64,000 bases of DNA, taken from contig NZ_CP042425.1 of the NCBI RefSeq assembly GCF_008254045.1, positions 8,942,163 through 9,006,162 on the forward strand, in the 5' to 3' direction. Below the pieces are notes generated by a model. That model saw nothing but the letters and a program-made list of their open reading frames with translations, did not search any database and was not told the DNA's origin. This document shows, piece by piece, positions 1 through 9,167 of this stretch. A program made the position numbers and the translations under genes. How positions within the stretch are numbered: position 1 is the stretch's first letter; each line of letters begins with the position of its first letter. The stretch is from Limnoglobus roseus. Its GTDB lineage: Bacteria > Planctomycetota > Planctomycetia > Gemmatales > Gemmataceae.

Positions 1-502
1 CCTGCTTCAGGTTCAGCCCGTCCGGCGGCCAGAGGACCCACGGGCTGAGCTGGGCAATGGCGTAGTGGCCGGCCGGCTTCTTCCAGTCGCGGCCCTTGCC
101 GGCGCCGGGGCCGTTGGCCCACTCAGCGAAGTTGAGGGCCACCCCGCCCATGATGAACTTCGGCGTCTCGGTGGCGAACCGCGTGTCCCGCCACCACCCG
201 AGACCGCCCTCGATGTCGGAGTACGCCTTCTCCGGCTTCGGCCCGTCGTACTGCGCGAACATCCACGTCCCGAACAGGCCGCTCTGGAAGTCCTGACCGG
301 GGTAGTTCCTTAACAGCGGCCACGCGGCCACGTACATCGAGAACCCGGCGTTGTAGGTCTTGTCCACCTTGCCGTGCGGGACGAGCAGGTAGCCGGCCAT
401 CTCCGCCTTCTGCGGCGACTGGTCCGCCGCCGTGACCGTGGCGGCACAGCAAGCGAGCAACAGGGCCAGGCACGCCCCGGCTCCGTGGGATCGGTTCGAC
501 AT
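1..502 (-). CDS. Partial secreted protein of unknown function (runs off left edge)
   Basis: Reading the minus strand from the ATG at 502 gives about 167 uninterrupted codons to the window edge. The first 25 or so residues form a signal peptide (MSNRSHGAGACLALLLACC, then an Ala-rich cleavage region), so the product is exported. The mature part is rich in Trp, Tyr and Gly (for example GLGWWRDTRFATETP) and resembles no family I can name. It starts 29 bases after the stop of the upstream SASA esterase gene on the same strand, so it is probably the third gene of that operon and acts on the same secreted substrate. The C-terminus lies outside the window. Confidence 0.6.
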   Translation of the reverse strand, partial: MSNRSHGAGACLALLLACCAATVTAADQSPQKAEMAGYLLVPHGKVDKTYNAGFSMYVAAWPLLRNYPGQDFQSGLFGTWMFAQYDGPKPEKAYSDIEGGLGWWRDTRFATETPKFIMGGVALNFAEWANGPGAGKGRDWKKPAGHYAIAQLSPWVLWPPDGLNLKQ

Positions 503-531
503 GAACAACCTCCGCAGGTGGTGGTGGGCGC

Positions 532-2636
532 TCACTCGGCGGGCTTCTTCGCGCACAGCTTCTTCATTGCGTGGCCCATCGCCTCGCCGATCAGGTAGTA
601 CGTCTCGGCGTTGGTGTTCCAGTGGTACGCCTGGCCGGTCGGCGACACGTCCTTGTCCCGCCAGAACGCCTTCGTGCCGACGAACGCGACGGTCCCACGG
701 AACTCCGGATACTCGGCCACCGCCGCTTGGGCCTTCATGAGCGACAGCGCCCGCGGGTGTTTCTCCTCCACGCCGCTCATCCCGTCTCGGCGATGACGAA
801 CGGCAGGTCCTTCACCCCGAGGTCCGTGCGGATGTCGCGGATGAAGTGGGCCAGGTTCTTCTCGTACTCGTCGTTGAACGCCTGGTTGACGCGGTCGTTC
901 CACCCCTGGTGCCAGCCGAAGCCGGCGAGGTCGTACCCGCGGTCGCCGAACGCCGGGAACTCCGTCTTCAGGTTCTTCAACACGGCCTTCGTGCGATCGA
1001 CGATCTCCTTGTAGTACGGCCCGACCTCTCCGCCGGCGCTCGGGGGGCGGAAGTCCTTCCCCAGGCTCTTCCCACCCCACGCCAGCTTGACGAGTAGCAC
1101 GGGTTCCTCGAAGGCGTCGCCGACGACCGTGCCGAAGCCAAGTTCCGGGCCGATCCGGTCGTCCTTCGCCCCATACCCGACGGTCAGCTTGCCCTTGCGG
1201 TCGAGGTAGTGAATCCACACATCGTCGCGGACGATCCACTTCCCGTCCTTGGCGACCAGGTGTTTGAACGTGTCCGCGGTGGCCTTGTCCTTGACGAGGA
1301 ACTCCAGGCTGCCCTTGCCCCCGTTCCGCTTCGGGTCGGCCACGATGAACCCTTGCCCTTCCATGTTCGACTGCCCGGCGAGGACGAACACCTTCACCGG
1401 CTGGTTCGCGGCGCCGACGGGCTTCGGCGGGTTCAGGAGGGCCTCGGCGAACGCCCGGCCGACCGGTGCGAGGATCTTCGCCGCCCCCAGGTAGTGGTAA
1501 CCGCCGTTCGAGACGCCCGCCTTCAACCGCTTCCGTTCGTCCAATTGGAATTCCGCTTCGCGGGCCTTGGTCCGGGCCTCTTCCTTGACCTTCTCGCTCG
1601 GCTTGGGGTCCATCTTTCGGAAGTCTTGTTCGAGCTTGTTGCTAATCCGATCCCAGCGCTGCTGGAGGGCGTCGAGGTCGTCGTCCCAGAACGGGGCCGT
1701 CTCCACGGCGACCACGCTCCCCTTGAACTCGTCGAGCGACGCCGGCTTCCGCTGGGCCGCGCGGAAGTGCATCATCGGGGGCTTCTTGTCGCCCGTCAGC
1801 CCGTCGATGCCCATGACGCCGATGACCACGGGGAGCTTCGGCGCGGCCAGGTCCTTCCGCACGTCGCGGATCAGGTGGCCGAGCAACTCCGCGTACAAGT
1901 CGTACCCGCCGGGCTTGTTCTGGTCGGGGTACGTCCAGCCGTCGACATAGTCGTTGAACCCCTGGAACCAGACGAACCCGGCCAGCTCGTACCCCTGCTT
2001 GGGGTCGTACCCGGGGACGACGCGCGCGATGTCGTTGAGCACTTTCCGCACGTGGTCGATCATGTGCTTGTAGAAGACGCCGCCGTTCTTGTGAATCTTG
2101 GCCGTCTCCTGCTCGGCGTCGAGGCCGCGCTTCTTCCACTGCTCCAGGGTGAAGGCGTTGATCGACTCCGGCCCGGCGCCCGGCGGGCGGAAGTCGGTGT
2201 GCAGGCTTCGTCCGCCCCACGCCGTCTTGATGATGAGAACCGGCCCGCCGAGTCGCTTCTCCACCGTCAGGCCGAACGTGAACTCCGGCCCGATCTTGTT
2301 CTCCGGGGCGCCGAACCCGGCCGTCAACTTGCCCTTCGCCTCCCGCAGGTCCGAGTAGGCGTCGCCGAGGCCGCCGACCGACGTGATCCACACCTTCTCG
2401 CACACCGTCGGCTTGCCGTCCGGCCCCAGCATGTCCTTGAGCAACGGGGCCGTCTTCGGGTCGCCGGCCAGCGAGTCGAACGTGGACACGCTCGCGTGCC
2501 CCTGCATGTTCGACTGCCCGGCCAGGATGAACACCTTCAGCGGCTTGTCGGCGGCAGGGGCAACGGCCGCCGGCCCGACGAGAAGCAAAAGGGAGAGCAG
2601 CCGCGCCACGGCGGAGCCCCGGGTTCGCGTGGTCAC
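532..2636 (-). CDS. Tandem-duplicated SASA-type (sialate O-acetylesterase-like) carbohydrate esterase, frameshifted near its 3' end
   Basis: Two SGNH/SASA-family acetylesterase domains lie in tandem. Each opens with KVFxLAGQSNMxG (catalytic Ser in GQSNM), has an AWGGxSL oxyanion block, and a third block, WFQGFND in domain 1 and WHQGWND in domain 2. Domain 1 covers roughly residues 25-390 and domain 2 about 395-700. A signal peptide (LLSLLLLVGPAAVAPA) predicts export. Such enzymes remove acetyl groups from polysaccharides. The GTG start at 2636 overlaps the stop of the upstream DUF1349 gene (GTGA), implying translational coupling. The reading frame hits TGA at 777, but the correct domain-2 tail continues in the next frame to the TGA at 532. 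One missing G in the GGG run near 780 explains this. Sequencing error or true mutation cannot be told apart here. Confidence 0.8.
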
Positions 2637-3346
2637 TTCTTCTTCTCCGGTGGGGTGGTAAGGGTGTATTCGTCGAACGTCACGTCGTAGGCGGTGTTCG
2701 TGTTATGGACCGCCACCGGGCCGATCGCCACCGGACCCAAGCCCGGCACCTCGTGCGGCTCTTCGAAGACCGGCGCCCATTCCTTCCCGTCATCGCTTTG
2801 CGTTGCGGTGAACTTGTCCCCCCGGCGGGTCAAGCGGAGGTAGACCGGGGCGTTTGCGAACGTGTGGTGCGAGCTGAGGGCGCCGATCGACCCCCTGGCC
2901 TTTGTTGTTTCGTAGAGGGCCGACAGTTTGAAGTAAGTGTCCCAGCCATCGCGACCTTTGGAGAGCCGGTTCAGAACGACCAGCGATCCCCGTTTGCCGT
3001 CGGGCTTGCAGAGAGCGATCCCGGCGGCCGCGATCGTTTCGCCGTTCTCAACGGCGGCGGGGTTCTTGTCGTCCGGCGGCGTGTGCGTGATCCGGACGGT
3101 CAGTACGAAATCCCCCTCGACCGTCCGGGTGAAGTTGGGCCGAACTTCGCCGTGCTCTTTCGTGTCCGACGCGGCGTCCGCGGACAGGCTGACGCGGAGT
3201 TCGCCCGGCCGGGCCGACTCGCACTTCACGCCTTTGACCTCGGCTACCGTGCCGAAGTTCTCGAACTTCTTCGGAGCCGCCTTGGGAAGTGGGGCGGCCG
3301 GGACGGAAGCGGAAAGGATCAGAAGCGCCAGCAAGCCGCGGGACAT
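2633..3346 (-). CDS. Secreted DUF1349-like beta-sandwich protein
   Basis: 237 aa. I chose the ATG at 3346 (MSRGLLALLILSASVPAAPL) because it has a GAGGA ribosome site 6 bases upstream and begins a signal peptide; longer in-frame starts lack both. The body (DGWDTYFKLSALYE, FTATQSDDGKEWAPVFEEPHEV, the phrase PVAVHNTN) fits DUF1349, a concanavalin-like fold related to the C-terminal domain of GH43 beta-xylosidases and often a carbohydrate-binding accessory. It is the first gene of the minus-strand operon with the SASA esterase. It is divergent from a XylR-type regulator across about 100 bp, so regulator and operon probably share a control region. Its substrate is unknown. Confidence 0.7.
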   Translation of the reverse strand: MSRGLLALLILSASVPAAPLPKAAPKKFENFGTVAEVKGVKCESARPGELRVSLSADAASDTKEHGEVRPNFTRTVEGDFVLTVRITHTPPDDKNPAAVENGETIAAAGIALCKPDGKRGSLVVLNRLSKGRDGWDTYFKLSALYETTKARGSIGALSSHHTFANAPVYLRLTRRGDKFTATQSDDGKEWAPVFEEPHEVPGLGPVAIGPVAVHNTNTAYDVTFDEYTLTTPPEKKK

Positions 3347-3449
3347 GGCGATCCTCGCAACACATCGACTTCGTGGATTGATGCAAATATCATGACGTTC
3401 GCTATTCTTGTTTCTCGGAAAATCACTAACGAATCTCGGAATTCCACCA
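3347..3449. promoter_or_regulatory. Divergent promoter/operator region between DUF1349 operon and XylR-like regulator
   Basis: This 103-bp gap separates two divergently transcribed genes and is clearly more AT-rich than its surroundings (the 3375-3440 stretch in particular). Such a gap must hold both promoters and, by analogy with XylR/AraC loci, the regulator's operator. I cannot assign a specific -35/-10 pair or binding site. Confidence 0.45.
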
Positions 3450-4618
3450 ATGGCCCGTAAGCCCCGCCGCGTCGCACTCATGTTGGACCTCCGGTGGCCG
3501 TACAAGCGGCACGCCGAGGTCTTCGCCGGGGTGATGCGGTACGCCGAGGAACGCGGGTGGGTGGCGATCATCGACGAGTTCGCGCACGACACCCTCCGCC
3601 GGCGGGGCGCCGCGGACCGCTACGACGGGATCGTCGCGCGGGCGAACCACCCGCTCGCCCGGCGGGCGGCCGGGCGGGGCGTACCGGTGGTGAACGTGTG
3701 GCCGAGTTCGCCCGCCCGCCGCCTCTTGCCGGGCGTGTTCCCAGATTCGGCCGAGGTGGGCCGGCTGGTGGCCGAGCACCTGTTGGCCCGCGGGTTCCGC
3801 TCGTTCGCCACCGTCACCTCCCGAAAGAACGCGGACAACGAGCTGGAGGTAAAGGAATTCGCCCGCTCGGTCGGCGCCGCCGGCTTCGCCTGTGCGTCCG
3901 CGCACGTCCCGCAAGACCCGCACCGGGACCTGGCCCACTGGCGGACGACGGAGCGGTTGATCGCCCGCGCCATGGCCGGGTGGGCGCCGCCGGTCGGGGT
4001 GTACGTCGGGCAGGAGGACTGCGGCCGGCTGGTGGTGCAGGCCGCGCACCGCCGCGGGTGGCGGAGCCCGGACGACGTGGCGATCGTGGCCGGGAAGAAC
4101 CAGGAGGCCCTGTGCGAGCGGCCCCGGCCGTCCCTCACCAGCGTTGAGGTCGGGTACGACCGGATCGGGTACGCCGCGGCCGAACTGCTCGACCGGCTGA
4201 TGACCGGTCAGCCCCCCCCGTCGGAGCCGCTCCGGCTCGCCCCGCGCGGCCTCGTGGTCCGGGAATCGACTGACTTCTTCGCCGTGAACGACGCCGTGGT
4301 CGCGGCGGCTCTGGCGTACATCGCGGGGCACAGCCACCGCCGCTCGGCCCGGACGCCGTCGCCCGTGCGGTCGGGACCGAAACCCGCACGCTCCAGAACT
4401 ACTTCCGGAAGGCCCTCCAGCGCCCGATCGCGACCGAGATCCGCCGGGTCCGGATCGAGCGGGCCAAGCGCGAACTGGCCCACGGCGACCGGCCGCTCGC
4501 CGCGATCGCCCGCGACGTCGGCTTCGGTACCGTCCAGCGGCTCTACGAGGTGTTTCGCCGCGAACTCGGTTCGAGCCCTGATGAGTACCGCAAGTACTGC
4601 CGAATGGGCGGCAAGTGA
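3450..4618 (+). CDS. XylR-like AraC-family regulator with LacI-type sugar-binding domain (frameshifted)
   Basis: The N-terminal part (MARKPRRVALMLDLRWPYKR, residues 1-290) is a LacI-type periplasmic-binding-protein sensor domain. It includes the typical KNQEALCERPRPSLTSVEVG and GLVVRESTDFFAV segments. The AraC helix-turn-helix follows in the +1 frame (ARDVGFGTVQRLYEVFRREL, SSPDEYRKYCRMGGK) and ends at TGA 4616-4618. The shift falls near 4340, where one extra C would restore HRPLGPDAVARAVG. Compare the intact homologue at 9168-10352. The family responds to sugars such as xylose and activates carbohydrate genes, and the divergent SASA/DUF1349 operon is the obvious target. The ATG at 3450 matches the family N-terminus. 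Confidence 0.8.
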
Positions 4619-4660
4619 GAGTGATGTGTGTTGACCGTCGGCCTGGCCGAAGCAACTCTC

Positions 4661-4699
4661 GGCCGACACCCGACACGGTCTTGATGTCGGGTGTCGGCC
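4661..4699 (+). terminator. Hairpin downstream of XylR-like gene
   Basis: A perfect 15-bp inverted repeat (arms 4661-4675 and 4685-4699, 9-nt loop) lies 42 bases after the regulator's stop codon. The stem is long and GC-rich. No clear T-run follows, so it is a terminator or RNA-stabilising hairpin. Confidence 0.6.
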
Positions 4700-4959
4700 G
4701 GTAGGTCGTGGACGCCCCGGCCGGCGGCCCGCCGCCCTTGTCCCCGGGGGGCCGCACAAACTCATCGTCGGCCCCGCGTTCGGCGTGTGAGGGCTTGGCA
4801 TGTCGCGATTGGGCGGGTGAGGAAGATCGAGGCGGCGGTCCGGCGGGAGAACCCGCCGGCGTGGCCGGGCGTCGTGTTCGTCCTCGAGGCCACCCCCGAC
4901 CGACCGCCGGGCCGGTGGGGGCGGGCGGACGGGGCGACCGAAGTCCTCGGCTACGACCC

Positions 4960-5055
4960 GACCGTGCCCAGGCCGGACTTCCGCTTCCCCGGTAACCCAC
5001 TCGTCCTCGGCGGGATCGACCCGTTCGCCTGCGACCCCGAACTCCGGGCGGCGGG
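4960..5055 (+). repeat. Dispersed ~95-bp repeat, copy 1
   Basis: This segment and 49185-49280 can be aligned in the same orientation. Translated in the corresponding frame they give DPTVPRPDFRFPGNPLVLGG and DPAGPKPDFRFPGNPLALGG, followed by related DPF..EPELRAA tails. Both copies lie between genes and neither is part of a plausible gene. Copy 1 continues past the point where copy 2 has a TGA stop. The origin is unknown: a gene remnant or a genome-specific interspersed repeat. Confidence 0.55.
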
Positions 5056-5356
5056 CCTGTTCGGCGTGAACTCTACCCCCGACCGACCCAACGTGACGCC
5101 GGCGGAAGGCGGGATGTTCACGACTTCCCAGTGGCCACCCAGTGGCCAGCAGGAGGTCGCCCTCGGCGACCAAGACATGCGGGCAACGCACCTCCGTCGC
5201 CGGCCAACTCCTTCGGCCGCGACCGGAACGGCGGGGGCGGGAGTTGGCTGACGATGAACGGCCGCCGTCCATGCCTGGCTCCGGGTTTCCCGCACACCGC
5301 CGACCGACCCGTATACTTCCCTGACCGCCCGCTCACGCCCCCTCTCGGAGATGCAC

Positions 5357-6133
5357 ATGGAACGCCGCACGTTCGTCGGGGCCTCACTGGCCGCCCTCGG
5401 CACCGCCGCGACCGGAACCGCCGCCGAACCCCAGCCCGGTGCGACCGACCTGTACGAGATGCGGGCGTACACCCTCACACCGACCCGGCGACCACTCCTT
5501 GATGAATACCTGAGCCAAGCATACATTCCGGCCCTGAAGCGGCTCGGGGTCGGCCCGGTCGGGGTGTTCGCCGGGCCGCCCGAGAAGGACGTGCTCAGGG
5601 TGTACGTCCTGGCCGTCCACAAGACCGCCGACACGGTCGCCACTCTCCCGGCCAAACTGGCGGCGGACGCCGAGTACCAGAAGGCGGCCGCCGGCTACCT
5701 GAACGCGAAGCCCGAGGAGCCCGTCTACCAGCGGATCGAGAGTTCACTCCTGTCCGCCATTCCCGGGATGCCGCGGTTGGAGAGGCCGGACGCCACCAAG
5801 TCGCGGCTGTTCAACCTGCGGGTGTATGAGAGCCACAACGAGCGGGCGGCGGCCAAAAAGGTCGAGATGTTCGAGGCCGGTGAGTTGGCGATCTTCAAGC
5901 GGGTCGGGCTGACGCCGGTGTTCTTCGCCTCGGCCGTCGCCGGGGCGGCGATGCCGAACCTGACGTACCTTCTGGTGTTCCCCGATGAGGCGGGGCGGAA
6001 GGCGGCTTGGGACCAGTTCCGGGGCGACCCGGCGTGGCTGAAGTTGAAGGCGACGCCAGGGTACGCGGACAAGGAGATCGTGTCCAAGATCACCAACCTC
6101 GTGCTCACCCCAGCGGCCTACTCGGAGATCTGA
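5357..6133 (+). CDS. NIPSNAP family protein, exported
   Basis: 258 aa. It begins with a twin-arginine-like signal (MERRTFVGASLAALG). The body holds two NIPSNAP-type ferredoxin-like domains: LYEMRAYTLTPTRRPLLDEY at about residues 33-52, and FNLRVYESHNERAAAKKVEM further on. In planctomycetes these are secreted proteins of unknown biochemical role. The ATG at 5357 is preferred over 5351 because the GGAG at 5347-5350 is spaced 6 bases from it but abuts the other. It appears monocistronic: the next gene is convergent and more than 500 bp away. Confidence 0.85.
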   Translation: MERRTFVGASLAALGTAATGTAAEPQPGATDLYEMRAYTLTPTRRPLLDEYLSQAYIPALKRLGVGPVGVFAGPPEKDVLRVYVLAVHKTADTVATLPAKLAADAEYQKAAAGYLNAKPEEPVYQRIESSLLSAIPGMPRLERPDATKSRLFNLRVYESHNERAAAKKVEMFEAGELAIFKRVGLTPVFFASAVAGAAMPNLTYLLVFPDEAGRKAAWDQFRGDPAWLKLKATPGYADKEIVSKITNLVLTPAAYSEI

Positions 6134-6669
6134 GCTGCGGCGCGTCCTCCGGTCAACCGGCCCCGCAGCATCCCAAGGCTCGCCATTGACGGATGTCGCC
6201 GGAGTGAAGGTTTGGATCGCGGGGGCGAAGATCGGAGCGGGCGGCGCGGCCTCAAGGTCCGAGCCGCACAATCGCATCACCGGCCGGCATTCGACGTTTG
6301 ACGAGGAGCAACCGTTGAAGCGACTGCGGCGGGTGAAGAAGCGGGAGGTCGCCCACTCGCCGCCCGTGCCACCGTCGCCGCCGAGTATGATGTTCGCCCT
6401 CCCGGCAAGGCACGACCACCCGCCTGGCGGTGTGTATGGGCCGACGCGCCGATCGAGGTCCCCGCGAACATCCGGAAACTCCCGGTGATTTCTGCGCGTA
6501 GGAGTTCGATGCCCGCACGCGACGCAGGGCGGCGAACCACATAACCGCGGTGCCGAACACTGCCCTGGTCAAACGACGCGGCCCGCCGGGTTACGGCGGG
6601 CCGCAGGTGTCCCGACAACGTGACTTAGACTGTCGGTCAGGGCGGTAGCGACCCTGATCCGTAACCGAG
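6134..6669. other. 536-bp gap between convergent genes
   Basis: Apart from the hairpin at 6578-6604 nothing is recognisable. Open frames on both strands are short, lack ribosome sites and match no family. Confidence 0.5.
6578..6604 (-). terminator. Hairpin terminator of the small lipoprotein gene
   Basis: A perfect 10-bp GC stem (arms 6578-6587 and 6595-6604, 7-nt loop) lies 66 bases beyond the lipoprotein stop on the minus strand. On that strand it is followed by a short T-containing tail (GTCGTTTG). Confidence 0.6.
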
Positions 6670-7074
6670 TCAGTTCAGTGCGACCGTCACTTCCCCGCCG
6701 CTTTCGGGGACGGTCACGGTCGCGCCCGACGTTTGGGGGTCGTTGAACTTCGCAGGGACGGCAACCGCCGTCGCACCGGCCCCGCCGCCACGGGTGCCCG
6801 TGTCCGAACTCCCGACGCTCACCGGCCCGCCCACGTAGGCGACCTTCTGTTCGCCCGGCACGACCTCCGTCATGATGAACTTGCCGTCGGAATTAATCGT
6901 CGCCGTCGCGAAATCACCGTTCGGGGCGAGGAACTTGATGACGCCGCTCTTGAGCTGTTGGCCCTTGTAGGTCACGGTGCCGGTCACCGTGAGCATCTTC
7001 TTCTTCGGCGGGCCGCCGCAGCCGGCGAGAAGCGTTAGCGTTGCGACCATCACGGCCACGGTTTTGAGTGTCAT
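6670..7074 (-). CDS. Small lipoprotein with carboxypeptidase-regulatory-like fold
   Basis: 134 aa. A lipoprotein signal ends in LLAGC (Cys at residue 19), so the protein is membrane-anchored and exported. The mature part (TVTGTVTYKGQQLKSGVIKF, TINSDGKFIMTEVVPGEQKV) is a beta-sandwich of the kind annotated as carboxypeptidase regulatory-like in planctomycetes. A Gly/Thr-rich insertion precedes the last strands. It sits downstream of a DUF1559 gene in the same direction, a very common planctomycete pairing whose function is unknown. A hairpin separates the two, so it may be expressed partly independently. Confidence 0.75.
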   Translation of the reverse strand: MTLKTVAVMVATLTLLAGCGGPPKKKMLTVTGTVTYKGQQLKSGVIKFLAPNGDFATATINSDGKFIMTEVVPGEQKVAYVGGPVSVGSSDTGTRGGGAGATAVAVPAKFNDPQTSGATVTVPESGGEVTVALN

Positions 7075-7110
7075 GTCACTTGGGGAGGGAAAAGGGTCGG
7101 GGAAGGGAAA

Positions 7111-7136
7111 CGCCGGCCGAGTGAACTCGGCCGGCG
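7111..7136 (-). terminator. Hairpin after DUF1559 gene
   Basis: A perfect 11-bp stem (arms 7111-7121 and 7126-7136, loop TGAA) begins about 20 bases past the DUF1559 stop on the minus strand, between it and the lipoprotein gene. It is probably a terminator or attenuator setting relative expression of the pair. Confidence 0.6.
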
Positions 7137-7155
7137 CAACGGGTTCATGTCCGAG

Positions 7156-8112
<957 letters not shown>

Positions 8113-8280
8113 AGAAACCTCGTGGAATGAAAGGATGACGGACTGCGCGTCGAAACTACGAGAAAATGAAATATTCCAACCACCCCCCCAGCTACTCGAC
8201 GAGCCGCCACATGTTAATCAAAATCACCAAAAAAATTATGTTAGCCTCGCGAACCGGAGGATGCCCTGGAAACCCCGCGG

Positions 8281-8372
8281 CGGTGTCGCCCCTCCTGTCG
8301 CTGCCGGGCGGCCCCTGCGCCGGCACACCCGGGCACGCCAGCACGGCCCAGACTGGAACGGAGTCTGCTCAT
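8281..8372 (-). pseudogene. Truncated 5' fragment of a double-esterase gene
   Basis: On the minus strand the ATG at 8372 and the next several codons (MSRLRSSL) are the same as the start of the esterase at 10513, with the same ribosome site upstream. The frame then shifts and homology fades after about 30 codons. It is a remnant of a second copy, not a functional gene. Confidence 0.65.
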
Positions 8373-8505
8373 GGCGATCCTTCCGAGAGAAGAAGGCGAC
8401 CCGCCGGCGGCTTTCGCGACGCGCAATCGGCTAGGCCGGTTCCGACACTGGGGTAGACTGCAGACGGGCTTGCAAGAAGATTAGCCCGTCCCGCCGGCGA
8501 CCAGC

Positions 8506-8523
8506 AATGCGCAGATGCGCAAC
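8506..8523. promoter_or_regulatory. Conserved dyad, left copy
   Basis: ATGCGCAGATGCGCAAC is the exact complement of the dyad at 10362-10380. Two TGCGCA half-sites sit 2 bases apart. Its conservation within a decayed repeat suggests an operator, possibly for the enclosed regulator. This is inference only. Confidence 0.3.
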
Positions 8524-9167
8524 GGTCCTACGCTTTTTCACGGCCCATCGCCCGGGCGGCCGGGGTCGTGAAGGGGGATCGAGTACCGGCGAGACTAGGT
8601 TCGGCTCAACTTTGGCTACGGCACTCGTTGTTTCAATTTGATCAAGTCGCCCCGAAATTCCGTGCTTACTTTGAACTGTTGGAATCTCGAATCACATGCT
8701 GCACTCATACCTCGACTTGGGCACTTCCTCACATGGATTCGTGGGTAGGCCGATGGCGTGATCACCACACTATTACTGTCCACGGATGATTTCCAGGCTC
8801 CTGGCCGCCGAGACCAACCTGCTCTACGCCTCCAGCGTTTTGGGCACTGGGCACGATGGCAGTTACCGGCGGTTACTGACAGGGGGGCCGCTAATCGGGA
8901 TTGAAACTCGGCTGCGCTTTGAACTTGTTACTGCTCGACCATGTGGTTACCGACGACCCGTCGATCTTGTTGGCGAAGACACGGTAGATGCCCATCCGAT
9001 CTGCACCGCCCCACACGCACTCACAGTTTTCTCACTTGAATCCCTCCCGCCGCCGTCAAACAATTCGGGATAATTCATGTGTTTACGCACGACTTCCTCT
9101 GCGACGGTCGCCAGCGTGATTGCCCCACGGCGTGAACGACCCACGGCGACCCGGAGAGGGCCACCCG

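Larger units (their letters stand above)
4619..5356. other. 738-bp gap: hairpin plus one copy of a dispersed repeat
   Basis: No convincing gene. Besides the hairpin at 4661-4699, the stretch at about 4960-5055 repeats at 49185-49280 (see repeat entries). Open frames spanning this gap have no ribosome site and no recognisable family. AT content rises slightly just before the NIPSNAP gene, where its promoter should lie. Confidence 0.5.
8281..8595 (-). repeat. Inverted repeat, left arm (copy of 10286-10620)
   Basis: The reverse complement of this stretch aligns with the right arm along almost its full length with scattered substitutions and small gaps. It matches the 3' end of the AraC-family gene, the intergenic region, the ribosome site GGAAGGATCGCC and the start of the esterase gene. 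Several 15-20-base blocks are identical (for example GTTGCGCATCTGCGCATTGC). The pair brackets the intact regulator gene. Confidence 0.75.
8113..9167. other. 1-kb intergenic region; left arm of an inverted duplication plus AT-richer sequence
   Basis: 8281-8595 is an inverted, degraded copy of 10286-10620 (described separately). 8596-9167 is richer in A+T than the rest of the window, has only short open frames without ribosome sites, and shows no recognisable family on either strand. The region just upstream of 9168 should contain the regulator's promoter. Confidence 0.45.

Noticed and set aside
3426..5000. Long minus-strand frames opposite the XylR-like gene and opposite many other GC-rich genes
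   Set aside because: Typical GC-rich antisense shadows: the sense strand carries the recognisable domains.
4691..5251. 186-codon plus-strand open frame after the XylR-like gene
   Set aside because: No ribosome site, biased composition, and it spans the hairpin and the dispersed repeat; not a believable gene.
8596..9119. Short open frames in the AT-richer stretch left of the second XylR-like gene
   Set aside because: No family resemblance, no start signals, no conserved pattern; treated as noncoding.
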